This document shows positions 45,264-54,727 of a stretch of 64,000 bases of DNA, piece after piece (position 1 is the first letter of the stretch; every line of letters starts with the position of its first letter). The DNA comes from Paenibacillus lycopersici. Its GTDB lineage: Bacteria; Bacillota; Bacilli; Paenibacillales; Paenibacillaceae. Location of the stretch: the NCBI RefSeq assembly GCF_010119935.1, contig NZ_CP048209.1:6484001-6548000 (forward strand), given 5' to 3'. The translations under genes and the position numbers were made by a program. The notes below the pieces were generated by a model. The model did no database searches. It was not told where the DNA came from and saw only the letters and a list, made by a program, of their open reading frames with translations.

Positions 45264-46049
45264 TTAGAACAGATGCTTGAAGAAGCTGAAAATCGATTTG
45301 AGCAGCTCCCACAGGAAGAACTTCACTTCCGGCTGCTTCGTTCCGTCGTTGGAGCCGGCGTCGGCTTGCTGCGCTTGGCCGTTGTTGTCCGCCTTCGCTT
45401 GCACCGCGTCTGCCTTAGCGCTGCCTGTCTTCGCGCCGGCATCTTGCTTGACGCTATCGTTTGCGCCGTCCTTCTGCGCGTCGTCCGCTTTGGCCGCCGC
45501 GGTCGTGACTGCCGCCGTCGCCGGCGTCGAAGCTTCGCCGCTTACCGCGTCCACGAAGCAGAGCGGCGGGAACAGCACGCACCACCAGTTTTGTCCGGCT
45601 CCGGCGCCGAGCGTGACGCGGAGCGCTTCGTAGTTGCCTGCGGGATACACTTCCGTACCGTATATTTTGGTGGGGAACGGGACACTGCCCAGTTCCGCCT
45701 TATAGCCATACGTGAAGCTGCGTTCGCTCAGCTTGGCGGCGATTATCGCATCGATATCGCCCATATGCGCGACGATCGTGCTCCGGGCTTCCTCGATCGT
45801 TTGCGGACCGGCCACCCATGTATTCATTTCATCGACGATCGCGTCGCGCACCTGGCGTTTCACCAGCTGGTCGAGCGCGCTGTCGGAATTGGCGAGAATG
45901 CGCAGACGGATCGACTCCGCCGGAATGCTGCCGCCGGCGATTGCCGCGTCGGCGCGCTGGTTCTCCCAGCTCATCAGAAGAATTGCCGCGATCAGCAGCA
46001 CGTAGCCATACACCGGACGATAAGGAAAACGGGAATAAGTGCGGATCAT
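45264..46049 (-). CDS. spoIIR: Stage II sporulation protein R (SpoIIR)
   Basis: SpoIIR is made in the forespore under sigma-F and is exported to trigger SpoIIGA processing of pro-sigma-E in the mother cell. The 261-residue product starts MIRTYSRFPYRP, has one membrane/signal helix, then the conserved RLRILANSDSALDQLVKRQVRD and the NWWCVLFPPLCFVD motif. Behind that a low-complexity Ala/Asp/Lys/Gln tail of about 75 residues is followed by a hydrophobic end (FFLWELLKSIFSFFKHLF), a possible second anchor. The ATG follows AAAGGAG; a longer frame lacks one. Lies between ywlC and prmC, as in B. subtilis. Confidence 0.94.
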   Translation of the reverse strand: MIRTYSRFPYRPVYGYVLLIAAILLMSWENQRADAAIAGGSIPAESIRLRILANSDSALDQLVKRQVRDAIVDEMNTWVAGPQTIEEARSTIVAHMGDIDAIIAAKLSERSFTYGYKAELGSVPFPTKIYGTEVYPAGNYEALRVTLGAGAGQNWWCVLFPPLCFVDAVSGEASTPATAAVTTAAAKADDAQKDGANDSVKQDAGAKTGSAKADAVQAKADNNGQAQQADAGSNDGTKQPEVKFFLWELLKSIFSFFKHLF

Positions 46050-46175
46050 TTGACACAAGCTCCTTTGTGGCACCCGTCGGTGCGGCCGCTTGCGTTCCGG
46101 AACGATAATATTCCCATTATGTCCGGCGATACGCCTCTCTAAACCTATGATTCTCGCAAAACGCCGTCTATGCAA

Positions 46176-46824
46176 AATAGGGAGACTCTCAAGGAGTCCC
46201 CCCAGGCTGTCGAGAAAGTTAGACGCCGCATATGCCGCATGGATTGAAAGGAAAGGTCCCTCTCTCCAAGACCGGCGGACAGAGGTTCCGCTATTTTGGG
46301 GAAATCGGGCTATTCGGGTAGTGAACGGACACAGGATTCGTTAATGTCCCCGAATGACATCGAAAACAGGTTAATCAGCCGATATAGCGGATCTCCTGTC
46401 CGCCAGCATACGAAAAAACGCGATTATGAAGCAAATAACAGATCTCCTGTCCACTTCCTTGCTTCGAGGGACATACCGTGAACCCACCGTCATGAAGCCG
46501 TTCCAAACGGTTACGGCCATCCATGCCGCGCCGGCGAAACGGCAACAGGAGCTGTTCGTGTTCCAGAGCGCGGGTTGTCACGAGTCTGCTCGAAGCAGCT
46601 AATACGTTTCTCCTCGGATTGTTGCGTAAAAAACGGCTCAGCAAATCCGGCATGCGATTGTACCGCAGACGAAAAGAGACCAGAGAGCGAAGCTTCGCGG
46701 ATGCCGCAGTAACCGTCCCTCAGAAGCCCCTGGCCCGCATCGAATACGAAAAAGAAACCCAACGTTTTAAAAAAACGCGGGTTTCTCTACAATCTGAGGA
46801 AGACTCGCAAGGAGTCTCCCTATT
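46176..46824. repeat. Inverted-repeat element A, MITE-like, non-coding
   Basis: The ends are imperfect inverted repeats of about 44 bases. They start with a perfect 13-base match, AATAGGGAGACTC, include a small hairpin, and end with CAG-TGT-GAGAAA. Inside, a motif of about 20 bases, GGACA...GATTCGTTAT, occurs twice forward (46277, 46327) and twice inverted (46382, 46433). Near the right end a stem GAAACCC/GGGTTTC encloses CGTTTT/AAAACG. It fills the gap between spoIIR and the giant SLH gene. No open frame looks like a gene. Element B (52569-53052) has the same plan. Confidence 0.8.
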
Positions 46825-46856
46825 ATTGGGCCGATCTGTCCGACCGCTTGCCTATT

Positions 46857-49800
46857 CTACTTCATCGTATAAATGCGGTAGACGAGCGCGGCCGCTTCCG
46901 CTTTCGTCGTCTGCCGGCGCGGCTGGTACGAGTTGTCCTCATAGCCTTCGGCCAGCTTCAGTTCTTTCAACAACGCGACGCTGTCCTTCGCCCAGGCGGC
47001 GATCGCCGCGTTATCCTTGAAGCTGCCCAGCAGCTGCTTGCTATCGCCGGCCAGTTGCTTGCCATTGTACGCCGTCAGCGCTCTGGACAGCAGCACGGCG
47101 ATTTCCTGACGGGAGATTTCGGCCTTCGGATCGAACTTCGCAGCCGTCCGGCCTTGAATCAGCCCTTGCTTGTACGCGGCGGCAATCTCGGCGTAGTACG
47201 GATTGTCCGCGGCGACGTCGGCGAAGCTCAGTTTCAGCCCCGTGCCGTCCAAGCCGTATGCCCGGGAGATCCAGGCCGTAAATTGTTCGCGGGTTACTTT
47301 GGCGCTCGGGTCGAAGCTCGCCGTTGCATCGAGAATGCCTTTGCCGAGCAAGCCGTTGATCGCCTCGGCAGCCCAATAGCTTGCCGGCACGTCCTTGAAT
47401 TTGAGATTGGATTTCATGACCGTGTACGTACTGAAATGACCGCGGTTCACTTGTACCGTTCTCGTGATCGGATCATATACGCCGCCGACCGGTTCCCACG
47501 AAAGCGTATGTTCGTTCAGCAGGTACACGCTCAGGTTTGCCAGATCGGCCGGCGTATACTTGGACGTATCGATCGCCGACACATCGAAGCTGACCGGAAT
47601 CGGTTTGTGGAACGATTCAACCTTCTGACCGTCGATCGAAGCTTTGAATTCCATGACCGGAATCTTCGCCAGCTGTTCGGCGGATGATGGCGCGGTTACC
47701 GTCAGGTTCTCGACGACCTCAGCCGCGAGATTGATCGTTTGACCGTTCGCTACCGTTCCGAACGTATCCGGCTCGATCGTGAAGCCGACGTTGTTCATCG
47801 TCAGTTTCAGCCCGGACAGGCCGCTGTCCTGCACGGCCTTCACGATTTCGGACGGCAGATCGGCAGACAGTTTGGTAACGTCGTCGCCTGTCTTCGGAAT
47901 GTTGATCGTGATAACGGTATTCAGCTTGGCTGCCTTGTCGGCGCCGACGACTTGAGCCATGTCTTTCATCGTGTCTTCCAGCGCTTTCTTCGCCGTCTCC
48001 AGCTGCTCGGTTACCGACTTGGCGTCCAGAGCCGCAACCAGCGTGTTGTTGTCGACTTTGACGCTGCTATTGTCCAACGTGACCGTCGACGCCTTCTGGA
48101 GCGCCTTCTTGCCCAGCTCGACAAGCGAATCCTGCAGCGCGCCGACAAGCGCCGGATCGGCGTTCTTCAGCTGCTCAAGCACGGCGCCCGTATCCTTGAT
48201 CAAGGATTTCGCCAGCTCGAGCGCTTTCGGACCATCCGCAACTTGCTCGAACGCGTACTGCGTATCGCTTACCATCCGGCTGATGGCTGCGGCGACTTTC
48301 CCTTTATCCTGCTCGCTCGTCATGGAGCCCAGCAGCTCGGCTGTCGAAGCCAGCGTAGTGGAAATGTCCTGAAGCGACTTCTCCGCCGCCTTGCTGTCTT
48401 GAACCGCTTTGATAGCCGGCAGCGTATTCGCGATTAATTCCGCGGCTTTGGAAGCTTTGCCGGAATCCGCAGCGACGCGAATCAGATCCTGGATGCCTTG
48501 ATTCGCGTCGCCGGCGGAAATGCCGGTGGAGCCGGTACCTGTATTGCCTGTATTGCCTGTATTGCCTGTATTGCCTGTATTGCCTGTGTTGCCTGTATTG
48601 CCTGTATTGCCTGTATTGCCTGTGTTGCCTGTATTGCCTGTGTTGCCTGTATTGCCACTGTTATTGCCGTTGTTGTTACCATTGCTGCCGGTACCGCCGC
48701 CGATGTCCGTACCCGGAATATCCGTGCCCGGCTCGTCCGTTCCCGAATTCGCGGCATCCGCCACGATATTGACCGAGACCGTTTGGTTGATCGCGTAAGT
48801 CTTGCCGCCGACCGTCACGCTTCCCTCGATCGTGTAATCGCCGTTCTCGCCGACATAGATCCATTGCGGCAGCCCGGTAAGATCGCTCAGATCGGCAACC
48901 TCTTCGCCCTGGCCGTTCTTCACCGCGATATTCGAGGCGGTTACGCGCACGCTATCGCCGTAATCCATCGAGCCGTTGTTAAACACATAGAAGCGGTGCT
49001 GGCTCAGGTAATCGATCGGGTCGCCTTCGCCCGTAACCATGCCCAGCTTCACGAATGGCTGCGACTCCGTGACCGTCACTTTCCCGTCCTTGCCCAGTCC
49101 GAAAACGCCCAGACCCGCAACGGTCGCGACCGCGATATCCTTGCGGGCTCCCGCCGCCAATTCGGTCTTCGGAATATAGACGCCGTAGGAAATTTCCATA
49201 TCGCTATTGTCGATCAGGCTGCTCACCTTCACGACCATATTCCCCGGCGTTACGTAAACCAGGCTGTTGCTGCCGTTATACCCGTACCCCGTATTCACGC
49301 CCAGGGAGGTGTTCTGCTCGTTCACGTAATCGATTCGCGTAATGCCGCTCGTACCCGACACCTTGATCTGCGCGAGCGAGCCCGGATCGTTCGGCACGTT
49401 CAAGGCGAAGGTATCGGAATCGATCTTCACGCCTTGCAGGTAGATCACGCCGCCGCCCGGACGCTTGGCCACGATATCATACGTTCCTTTGTTCGCGTAG
49501 AAACGATTCTGATCCGCGTTGTTATCATCGATCAGATACGGCAAATATTGCTGGCCGGCCAAGCCGGTACGGGCGATAGACACTTCGTCCATCTGCTCCG
49601 CCAGCTGCACCGTCGAGATTTGCTGCAGCGGCTGTCTGGCGTCAAGCGCGAGACGGTAGTCTTTGCCCGGCTCCGTATGCAAAGAACCGACCATATAGTA
49701 ACCGAACGGAGAACCTGCCGCGCCATCATGCACCTGCGTGCGGCGGATATAGTCCACCGATACGACGGACGGCGAAGGCACGGCCATGTAACTCACCGTT

Positions 49801-52181
49801 TGATCCCCGTTCAAGTAATATTGCTGTCTGCTTACGTTGCCGGCGCCGTCCTTGACGGTCGCGTACACGTAGGCATTCTGCATCGGAACGCCGCCCGGCG
49901 TCTGCAGTCCCGCATCGGCTTCAGCCTTATCCAGTCCCGATACGCGAACGACCGCTTGGTGCTCGGGATCGATGACGAGCAGCTGGACGGTCTTGCTCAG
50001 ATAGCCCGGAGCGCTGAAGGTCAGCGTTCCATAGACCTGATTCTCGATCGTCAGCGTTCCCGCCGCGTTGGTTTTGCCCGGAAGCGCGTTGCCGTACTGG
50101 CTGACCGATACGCCTTCCACCGGCGCCCCCGTCTTGCCCGTCACATGCTCGCGCACCGTGAACGTCAATTTCTGCGCCTGCTCCTGCGTCAGGTACGGCT
50201 TGTTGACCAAATCAAGCAAGGTGCCGGATTGATCGCGGACTTCAACATCCAGCTCATGCTTCGCGCTTACGTTGAACGCGGCGCTTCCGAGCTCGACTAT
50301 GTTCTCGCCTCTGGTCAGCTTGAACGTCACGCCGTAGGAGCCGGACTCGGCAGGCTGATAATCCAGACCGTAAATGCGATGCACCTTCGATTTATCTTCC
50401 GGCAAGCTCCAGTACATATTTTGATCCTTCAGGATCGGAACGCCGTCTTTGGAAATGTCGGCCGTGACGGAACCGTTCACGTCGGCCAGCTCGCCCAGAT
50501 TGTCCAGCGTATCCAGCACGAATTGCACGGATTCGCCCAGAACGAGCCGGCTGCGCTCTTCCTTCTGGCCGTCATTGCTTGGCAGCGCGTAGGCTTTCAC
50601 CGTCGATTGCAGCGACGCGCCCGACGCGTATGCATAGCTGTCGGCCGTCGGCGTAAAGAAGGATTCGACGATCGCGTCGTCGCCGTTCTCGTTCAGCGCG
50701 GCGTTCAGCTTGTATACTTGCTGATTCTTCGCGATGTACAATTTCGAGCCTGCGTTCAGCGCCGTGCTCACGTCCACGTAATTCATATGCCCGTTCATAT
50801 AGGCGAGCCGGATGGCCGACTGCCCGCTGACCGTTTTGTACGCGGTCGTGAATTTCACCGCGGCGAAATCTGCCGCGCTCAGCGCGCCGCCCAGCGAATG
50901 CTCGGATCCGGTTGCGGTCAATTCACGATTCACCGCGACTTGATCGCTGGACGGGAGGTTCAGCACGGTCAAATAACCGTATGCCTTGCCTTTCGGCACG
51001 TAGATCGATTCGATGTCGGATAGGAACGCATTGCCGTACGCATCCTCGCGGCTCGTTTTCAGCGATCCGTTCAGCCCGACGAAGTTCACGTTCTTCGCCG
51101 CAACAGGCTGGCCTTCCCAGCTGTAATCGAGCTTCACGCGGCTGTAAGCGCCGCCGTCCATGACGATCGTTTTGCGCTGATAGCCGGCCGTCGGCGCCAA
51201 TTCTTCGGCGCCGGCGTTGAAGACGTACGCTTCATTGCCGTCTTCCGGCTTCACGATGTTCTGGAAAGACAGCATGACGTTCGTCGAAATAAGCACGTCT
51301 ACGCCCTGAGTGAAGTACCGGTCCGTGTAGCCATAGCCGTCGTACGATTGGCGGCTGGAGGAATTCGTGATCAGATGGCTGTTCTTATCCAGGTAACGCA
51401 TCTCGATGACTTGCCCGTTCGGGAAACGTTCGTCGAGACGATCCTGAAAGTATACGGTGCCCACCGCATAAGACGGCGTATTCGGATCGACCGCGATCAT
51501 AATCACCGGCTCGGAAACCGCCGGCGCGACGCCATTCGGTCCGACGAGCACGATTTTGCCGTTCGCATCGGTTGTCGCCGGAATAAAGCCGCCGTATCGT
51601 TCGACTTGCACGCCGACCGCTTTATTGGCGATCGGGCTGCCGGAACCGTCGAGGACCGTGACCGTGACGAGATCATCGTCCGAGCGAACGGTATTGTCGG
51701 CAGCCGGCGCAGCGCCCGCTCCGCCATGAGGCGTGTGCTCGACCATGAAGCCGTAGCCGGCAGCCGGCGTGCTCACCGTCTGCTCCTGCGTGCGGACGCC
51801 GTCGGCGCCGTCATAGGCTGCTTTGAGCGTATAGGCCGTTCCTGGCTGCAAGCCCGCGAACGTCAGGGCATCCGCCGGAATTTCATATACGGTGCCGTTC
51901 GGCGAATAGCTGTCGCCGATAGCCCGCTTAATCGGCGCGCCAACTTGCTGGTGATCGGCAGTTTCGAGCGTGAATGTAATTCCGCTCCCGAGCATGGAGG
52001 CATAATCGTTCTGATCCACCTCGGTAACCGTGTTCAGATTAATCGTCTTGCTGCCGTCGGGCATCGTCGCCGACGAGCTGACGGTGTAGGAGCTTGCCGC
52101 CGCTGCGGTAAACGCATTGCCGAGCGTCAGCAGCAACGCGAGCAGCAGCAGTACGCTGTGCCTGAATCGAATCGTCTTCAT
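46857..52181 (-). CDS. Giant secreted S-layer-homology surface protein
   Basis: A 1774-residue exported protein. Signal peptide about 1-28; a very long beta-rich region with several Ig- or carboxypeptidase-regulatory-like modules (recurring DxxGxI/L turns, for example ANGKIVLVGPNG and NAAGTLTIENQ); a Gly-Asn-Thr spacer near residue 1180-1220; a helical region of about 200 residues; a beta domain ending in FSTYTVMKS; and three SLH repeats (FKDVPASYWAAEAI, FADVAADNPYYAEI, FKDNAAIAAWAKDS). SLH repeats bind pyruvylated wall polysaccharide. No catalytic motif was found, so it may be an S-layer or adhesion protein. AAGGAGAGGT precedes the ATG. Related inverted-repeat elements flank the gene on both sides. 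Confidence 0.88.
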   Translation of the reverse strand: MKTIRFRHSVLLLLALLLTLGNAFTAAAASSYTVSSSATMPDGSKTINLNTVTEVDQNDYASMLGSGITFTLETADHQQVGAPIKRAIGDSYSPNGTVYEIPADALTFAGLQPGTAYTLKAAYDGADGVRTQEQTVSTPAAGYGFMVEHTPHGGAGAAPAADNTVRSDDDLVTVTVLDGSGSPIANKAVGVQVERYGGFIPATTDANGKIVLVGPNGVAPAVSEPVIMIAVDPNTPSYAVGTVYFQDRLDERFPNGQVIEMRYLDKNSHLITNSSSRQSYDGYGYTDRYFTQGVDVLISTNVMLSFQNIVKPEDGNEAYVFNAGAEELAPTAGYQRKTIVMDGGAYSRVKLDYSWEGQPVAAKNVNFVGLNGSLKTSREDAYGNAFLSDIESIYVPKGKAYGYLTVLNLPSSDQVAVNRELTATGSEHSLGGALSAADFAAVKFTTAYKTVSGQSAIRLAYMNGHMNYVDVSTALNAGSKLYIAKNQQVYKLNAALNENGDDAIVESFFTPTADSYAYASGASLQSTVKAYALPSNDGQKEERSRLVLGESVQFVLDTLDNLGELADVNGSVTADISKDGVPILKDQNMYWSLPEDKSKVHRIYGLDYQPAESGSYGVTFKLTRGENIVELGSAAFNVSAKHELDVEVRDQSGTLLDLVNKPYLTQEQAQKLTFTVREHVTGKTGAPVEGVSVSQYGNALPGKTNAAGTLTIENQVYGTLTFSAPGYLSKTVQLLVIDPEHQAVVRVSGLDKAEADAGLQTPGGVPMQNAYVYATVKDGAGNVSRQQYYLNGDQTVSYMAVPSPSVVSVDYIRRTQVHDGAAGSPFGYYMVGSLHTEPGKDYRLALDARQPLQQISTVQLAEQMDEVSIARTGLAGQQYLPYLIDDNNADQNRFYANKGTYDIVAKRPGGGVIYLQGVKIDSDTFALNVPNDPGSLAQIKVSGTSGITRIDYVNEQNTSLGVNTGYGYNGSNSLVYVTPGNMVVKVSSLIDNSDMEISYGVYIPKTELAAGARKDIAVATVAGLGVFGLGKDGKVTVTESQPFVKLGMVTGEGDPIDYLSQHRFYVFNNGSMDYGDSVRVTASNIAVKNGQGEEVADLSDLTGLPQWIYVGENGDYTIEGSVTVGGKTYAINQTVSVNIVADAANSGTDEPGTDIPGTDIGGGTGSNGNNNGNNSGNTGNTGNTGNTGNTGNTGNTGNTGNTGNTGNTGNTGNTGTGSTGISAGDANQGIQDLIRVAADSGKASKAAELIANTLPAIKAVQDSKAAEKSLQDISTTLASTAELLGSMTSEQDKGKVAAAISRMVSDTQYAFEQVADGPKALELAKSLIKDTGAVLEQLKNADPALVGALQDSLVELGKKALQKASTVTLDNSSVKVDNNTLVAALDAKSVTEQLETAKKALEDTMKDMAQVVGADKAAKLNTVITINIPKTGDDVTKLSADLPSEIVKAVQDSGLSGLKLTMNNVGFTIEPDTFGTVANGQTINLAAEVVENLTVTAPSSAEQLAKIPVMEFKASIDGQKVESFHKPIPVSFDVSAIDTSKYTPADLANLSVYLLNEHTLSWEPVGGVYDPITRTVQVNRGHFSTYTVMKSNLKFKDVPASYWAAEAINGLLGKGILDATASFDPSAKVTREQFTAWISRAYGLDGTGLKLSFADVAADNPYYAEIAAAYKQGLIQGRTAAKFDPKAEISRQEIAVLLSRALTAYNGKQLAGDSKQLLGSFKDNAAIAAWAKDSVALLKELKLAEGYEDNSYQPRRQTTKAEAAALVYRIYTMK
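48543..48656. repeat. 9-bp tandem repeat coding for Gly-Asn-Thr
   Basis: About a dozen copies of a nine-base unit (ATTGCCTGT, with a few GTTGCCTGT variants) give a run of GNT triplets in the SLH protein. Being in frame, copy-number change would only lengthen or shorten the spacer. Confidence 0.95.
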
Positions 52182-53107
52182 CTGGTTCTTGACCTCTCCT
52201 TAGTATCATTTGCAAGGACGGCGTCCCTGGAGCGGACCGTATCCCGCTTTCCGTCCTGGAACGTCGGTCTTGCAAATAATCGTTTAATTACCACGCATAC
52301 CCTGCCATGGTACTACCCCTTGCGTTACACGATCGTTACAATTCACCCATATTTCGGATGGAATGGGAGCATAGCCCGAATCAAGTATCGGCCGGAGGAA
52401 CTAACGGAGCGGAACGGAGCACTAGGAGAGGACGCCGCGAAGCGTGGCTGGCAGTGTCGCAATAGGACGAAATAGGACGAAATGACCGGAACGCCACTGT
52501 TTCGGCGATGCCGGTCGCCATGACTGGCATGTCGAATGTAGAACAGGATGCCAGGCGCTCCGCAAACTGAACAAGGAGCGTTCCGCTCGGAACGCTCCTT
52601 CAGGCTGTGGAGAAAGTACTCGATTCTTCGGCGTTGCCATGCCGACTAGATCGTCTTCATGGGCAACGGACACAGAATCCGTTATTGGGTTGAAATCGGC
52701 ATATTGGGGCTGGCGAACGGACACCGGATTCGTTATTGTCTCCAGAGCGCATCGCAATTCTGCTTTTTTGGCGAAATAAAGGATCGTATGTCCACGAGCA
52801 TACAAAAAAGCCATGAAAAGGAGCCGATAGCGGATCTCCGGTCCGGATGCAATGCTTTCGAAGACAGTGCTGCCGCCAATCTCTCCTGAAGCGATGTGAT
52901 CCAAACGGCTGCAGCTGTCTAAGCTGGGGAATGGGAAGGCGGTCGCCAGAAGCCCGAGGACTGCCGTTCTAGTTTTTCGAGCCATTCCGTGTCATCATCC
53001 ATGGGTTTCTCTACTTGCTGAAGGAGCGTTCCGCTCGGAACGCTCCTTGTCCTGCCGTCAAGCTGCAAAGCCGGCATATGCAGGCCCGGCCCTACGGCTC
53101 GATGCCG
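52182..53107. other. Intergenic region between the SLH gene and prmC
   Basis: The first 390 bases are the leader of the SLH gene and hold no recognised gene; a clear promoter was not found. Element B takes 52569-53052. The remaining 55 bases run to the prmC stop. Confidence 0.6.
52569..53052. repeat. Inverted-repeat element B, MITE-like, non-coding
   Basis: The ends are inverted repeats of about 48 bases, nearly perfect over the first 35. Each contains the same 28-base hairpin (AAGGAGCGTTCC pairing with GGAACGCTCCTT; 52573-52600 and 53021-53048) and then CAG-GT-GAGAAA. The core motif GGACA...GATTCGTTATT is present twice forward (52668, 52719) and twice inverted (52774, 52827). Same orientation and plan as element A but with a different terminal hairpin. 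No gene inside. Confidence 0.82.
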
Positions 53108-54586
53108 TTATTCGATTGCCAAGACGTGGCGGTCGATACCCGCGTAATCGGGAATGATGCGAATTTCGCGCCACGCGCCGATGCCGCGGAGCAGGTCCGC
53201 GACGGCTTCCGCCTGGCCGATGCCGAGCTCGAAGCCGACGATGCGCGGCAGCGCGGACAGCTGCATGAGCTGCTCGGCCATGCGCCGGTATGGCGTCAAG
53301 CCGTCGTCGCCGCCGTCGAGCGCCAGACGCGGCTCGTGGTCGCGCACCTCCGGCTGCAGGCCGGCAATGTCGCCCGCCGGTATGTACGGCGGGTTCGAGA
53401 CGAGCACGTCGATGCGCAGGCCGGCTACGCCCCCGGCCGCGTCGACGCCGATGCCGGGCCGCGGCTGCGCGAACGGCCCGAGCAGGTCGCCCTGCACGAA
53501 CGTCATGCGCGCCGCCGCCCCATGGCGCGCCGCGTTCGCGCGGGCGACCGCCAGCGCGTCCGGCGACAGGTCGGACGCGCACACCCGCCATCGCGGACGC
53601 AGCGCCGCCAGCGTCACGCCGATGGCCCCGCTGCCCGTGCCGACATCGACGACCGTCGGCACGGCAGCACCGCCCTTGGCGGCCGCGTCAAGCTGCGGCC
53701 CGGCAACGCCCGAACCGTAGCCGCCAGGCGCTCCGCCGTCTTCGGCCGCGGCATCCAGGCCGCCGTTCCGGGCTTCCCCGCCCGCTCCGCCAGGCCCGGC
53801 ATCCGCGAGCTTGCCGCCCAGCCGGGCGGCCGGCACAGCATCCGCAGCCCCCGCGGCTTCCGGCCACAGCCGGTCGGCCGCTTCCAGCACGGCCTCCACG
53901 AGCAGCTCCGTCTCCGGCCGCGGGATAAGCACCGCCGGCGTCACCGCGAACGGCATGCCGTAGAACCACTGCTCGCCGATCAAATACTGCACGGGCTCGC
54001 CGGCCGCCTTGCGCGCCAACAGCTCCCGCCACCGCCGATATCGCTGCGGCGGGAACGGTTCCCGCCAATCGCGCAGCAGCTCCGCGCGCTCCAGCTCCAG
54101 CACGTGCAGGAGCAGCAGCTCCGCATTGCTGCGCGGCTCCGCGATGCCGCGCTCGCGCAGCATCGCAGTCGCCTTCAGGCATACGTCCGCGATCGTCATC
54201 GGAACGAGCAGCGACACGCCTGTCCCCTCCTCGTTCAGCAGCGCGGCCAATTCCCCGCCGATCGCGTCGGCTTCGGACACCGCCCGCATTCCTTCTCCCG
54301 CGCTGTCCGCAAGCTCCGCTTGCAGGCCCGCTCTATCGCCGCTTGCATCGCTTGCGTGATCCGCCGGCACTTCCGGCTCTTCAGCGCCGTTCACGCCGCC
54401 ATCCAGGCGCTCCGCTTTCGCTTCCGCCGCTTCGGCGTTGTTCACACCGCCGCCGCCCGCACGCTCCGCGAGCCCGTCTTGTTCCTCCTGACGCACGCCT
54501 TCGCCGCCGCCCGTTCCGCCCGCAGGCCGCCCGGCCATATCCGCGGCCCGATCCTTCTGCTCCGCCATCCTTCCCGCCCCTTCCAT
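53108..54586 (-). CDS. prmC: Release-factor glutamine methyltransferase PrmC with unusual extension and linker
   Basis: PrmC methylates the Gln of the GGQ motif in RF1 and RF2. The methyltransferase part is plain: VVDVGTGSGAIGVTLA for SAM and VSNPPYIP at the active site. Two features are odd. About 129 residues of Gly/Ala/Glu-rich, disordered-looking sequence precede the normal start MTIADVCLKATAMLRERGI, and about 65 Ala/Gly-rich residues separate the helical N-domain from the catalytic domain. An ATG at 54568 has AAGGGG seven bases upstream, whereas the internal ATG at 54199 has no ribosome site, so the extension may be real. It lies behind prfA as usual. Confidence 0.88.
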   Translation of the reverse strand: MEGAGRMAEQKDRAADMAGRPAGGTGGGEGVRQEEQDGLAERAGGGGVNNAEAAEAKAERLDGGVNGAEEPEVPADHASDASGDRAGLQAELADSAGEGMRAVSEADAIGGELAALLNEEGTGVSLLVPMTIADVCLKATAMLRERGIAEPRSNAELLLLHVLELERAELLRDWREPFPPQRYRRWRELLARKAAGEPVQYLIGEQWFYGMPFAVTPAVLIPRPETELLVEAVLEAADRLWPEAAGAADAVPAARLGGKLADAGPGGAGGEARNGGLDAAAEDGGAPGGYGSGVAGPQLDAAAKGGAAVPTVVDVGTGSGAIGVTLAALRPRWRVCASDLSPDALAVARANAARHGAAARMTFVQGDLLGPFAQPRPGIGVDAAGGVAGLRIDVLVSNPPYIPAGDIAGLQPEVRDHEPRLALDGGDDGLTPYRRMAEQLMQLSALPRIVGFELGIGQAEAVADLLRGIGAWREIRIIPDYAGIDRHVLAIE

Positions 54587-54727
54587 TCGCTCTTCCCGGG
54601 CCGCGCTGCATCGATCGCGCAGCCGGAATGCGCCAAAAACGGGAGCGTGCCAAGGGAATCGCCGAACGCCATGCCGGCGTCCGCTCCCAAGGCAGCTCCC
54701 GTTGATCTCAATCGTTTAGCAGCGATA

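Noticed and set aside
46176..46824. Remnant of an insertion sequence with a decayed transposase
   Set aside because: No frame resembles a transposase fragment, and the internal forward/inverted motif plan is shared with element B, which favours a non-coding element.
48498..51023. 841-residue plus-strand frame opposite the SLH gene
   Set aside because: Product is an antisense shadow (Ile-Ala-Cys repeats opposite GNT, Arg-rich remainder); no ribosome site.
46176..53052. Composite transposon carrying the SLH gene
   Set aside because: The flanking elements lack transposases and no target duplication around the whole was found; kept only as a recombination hypothesis.
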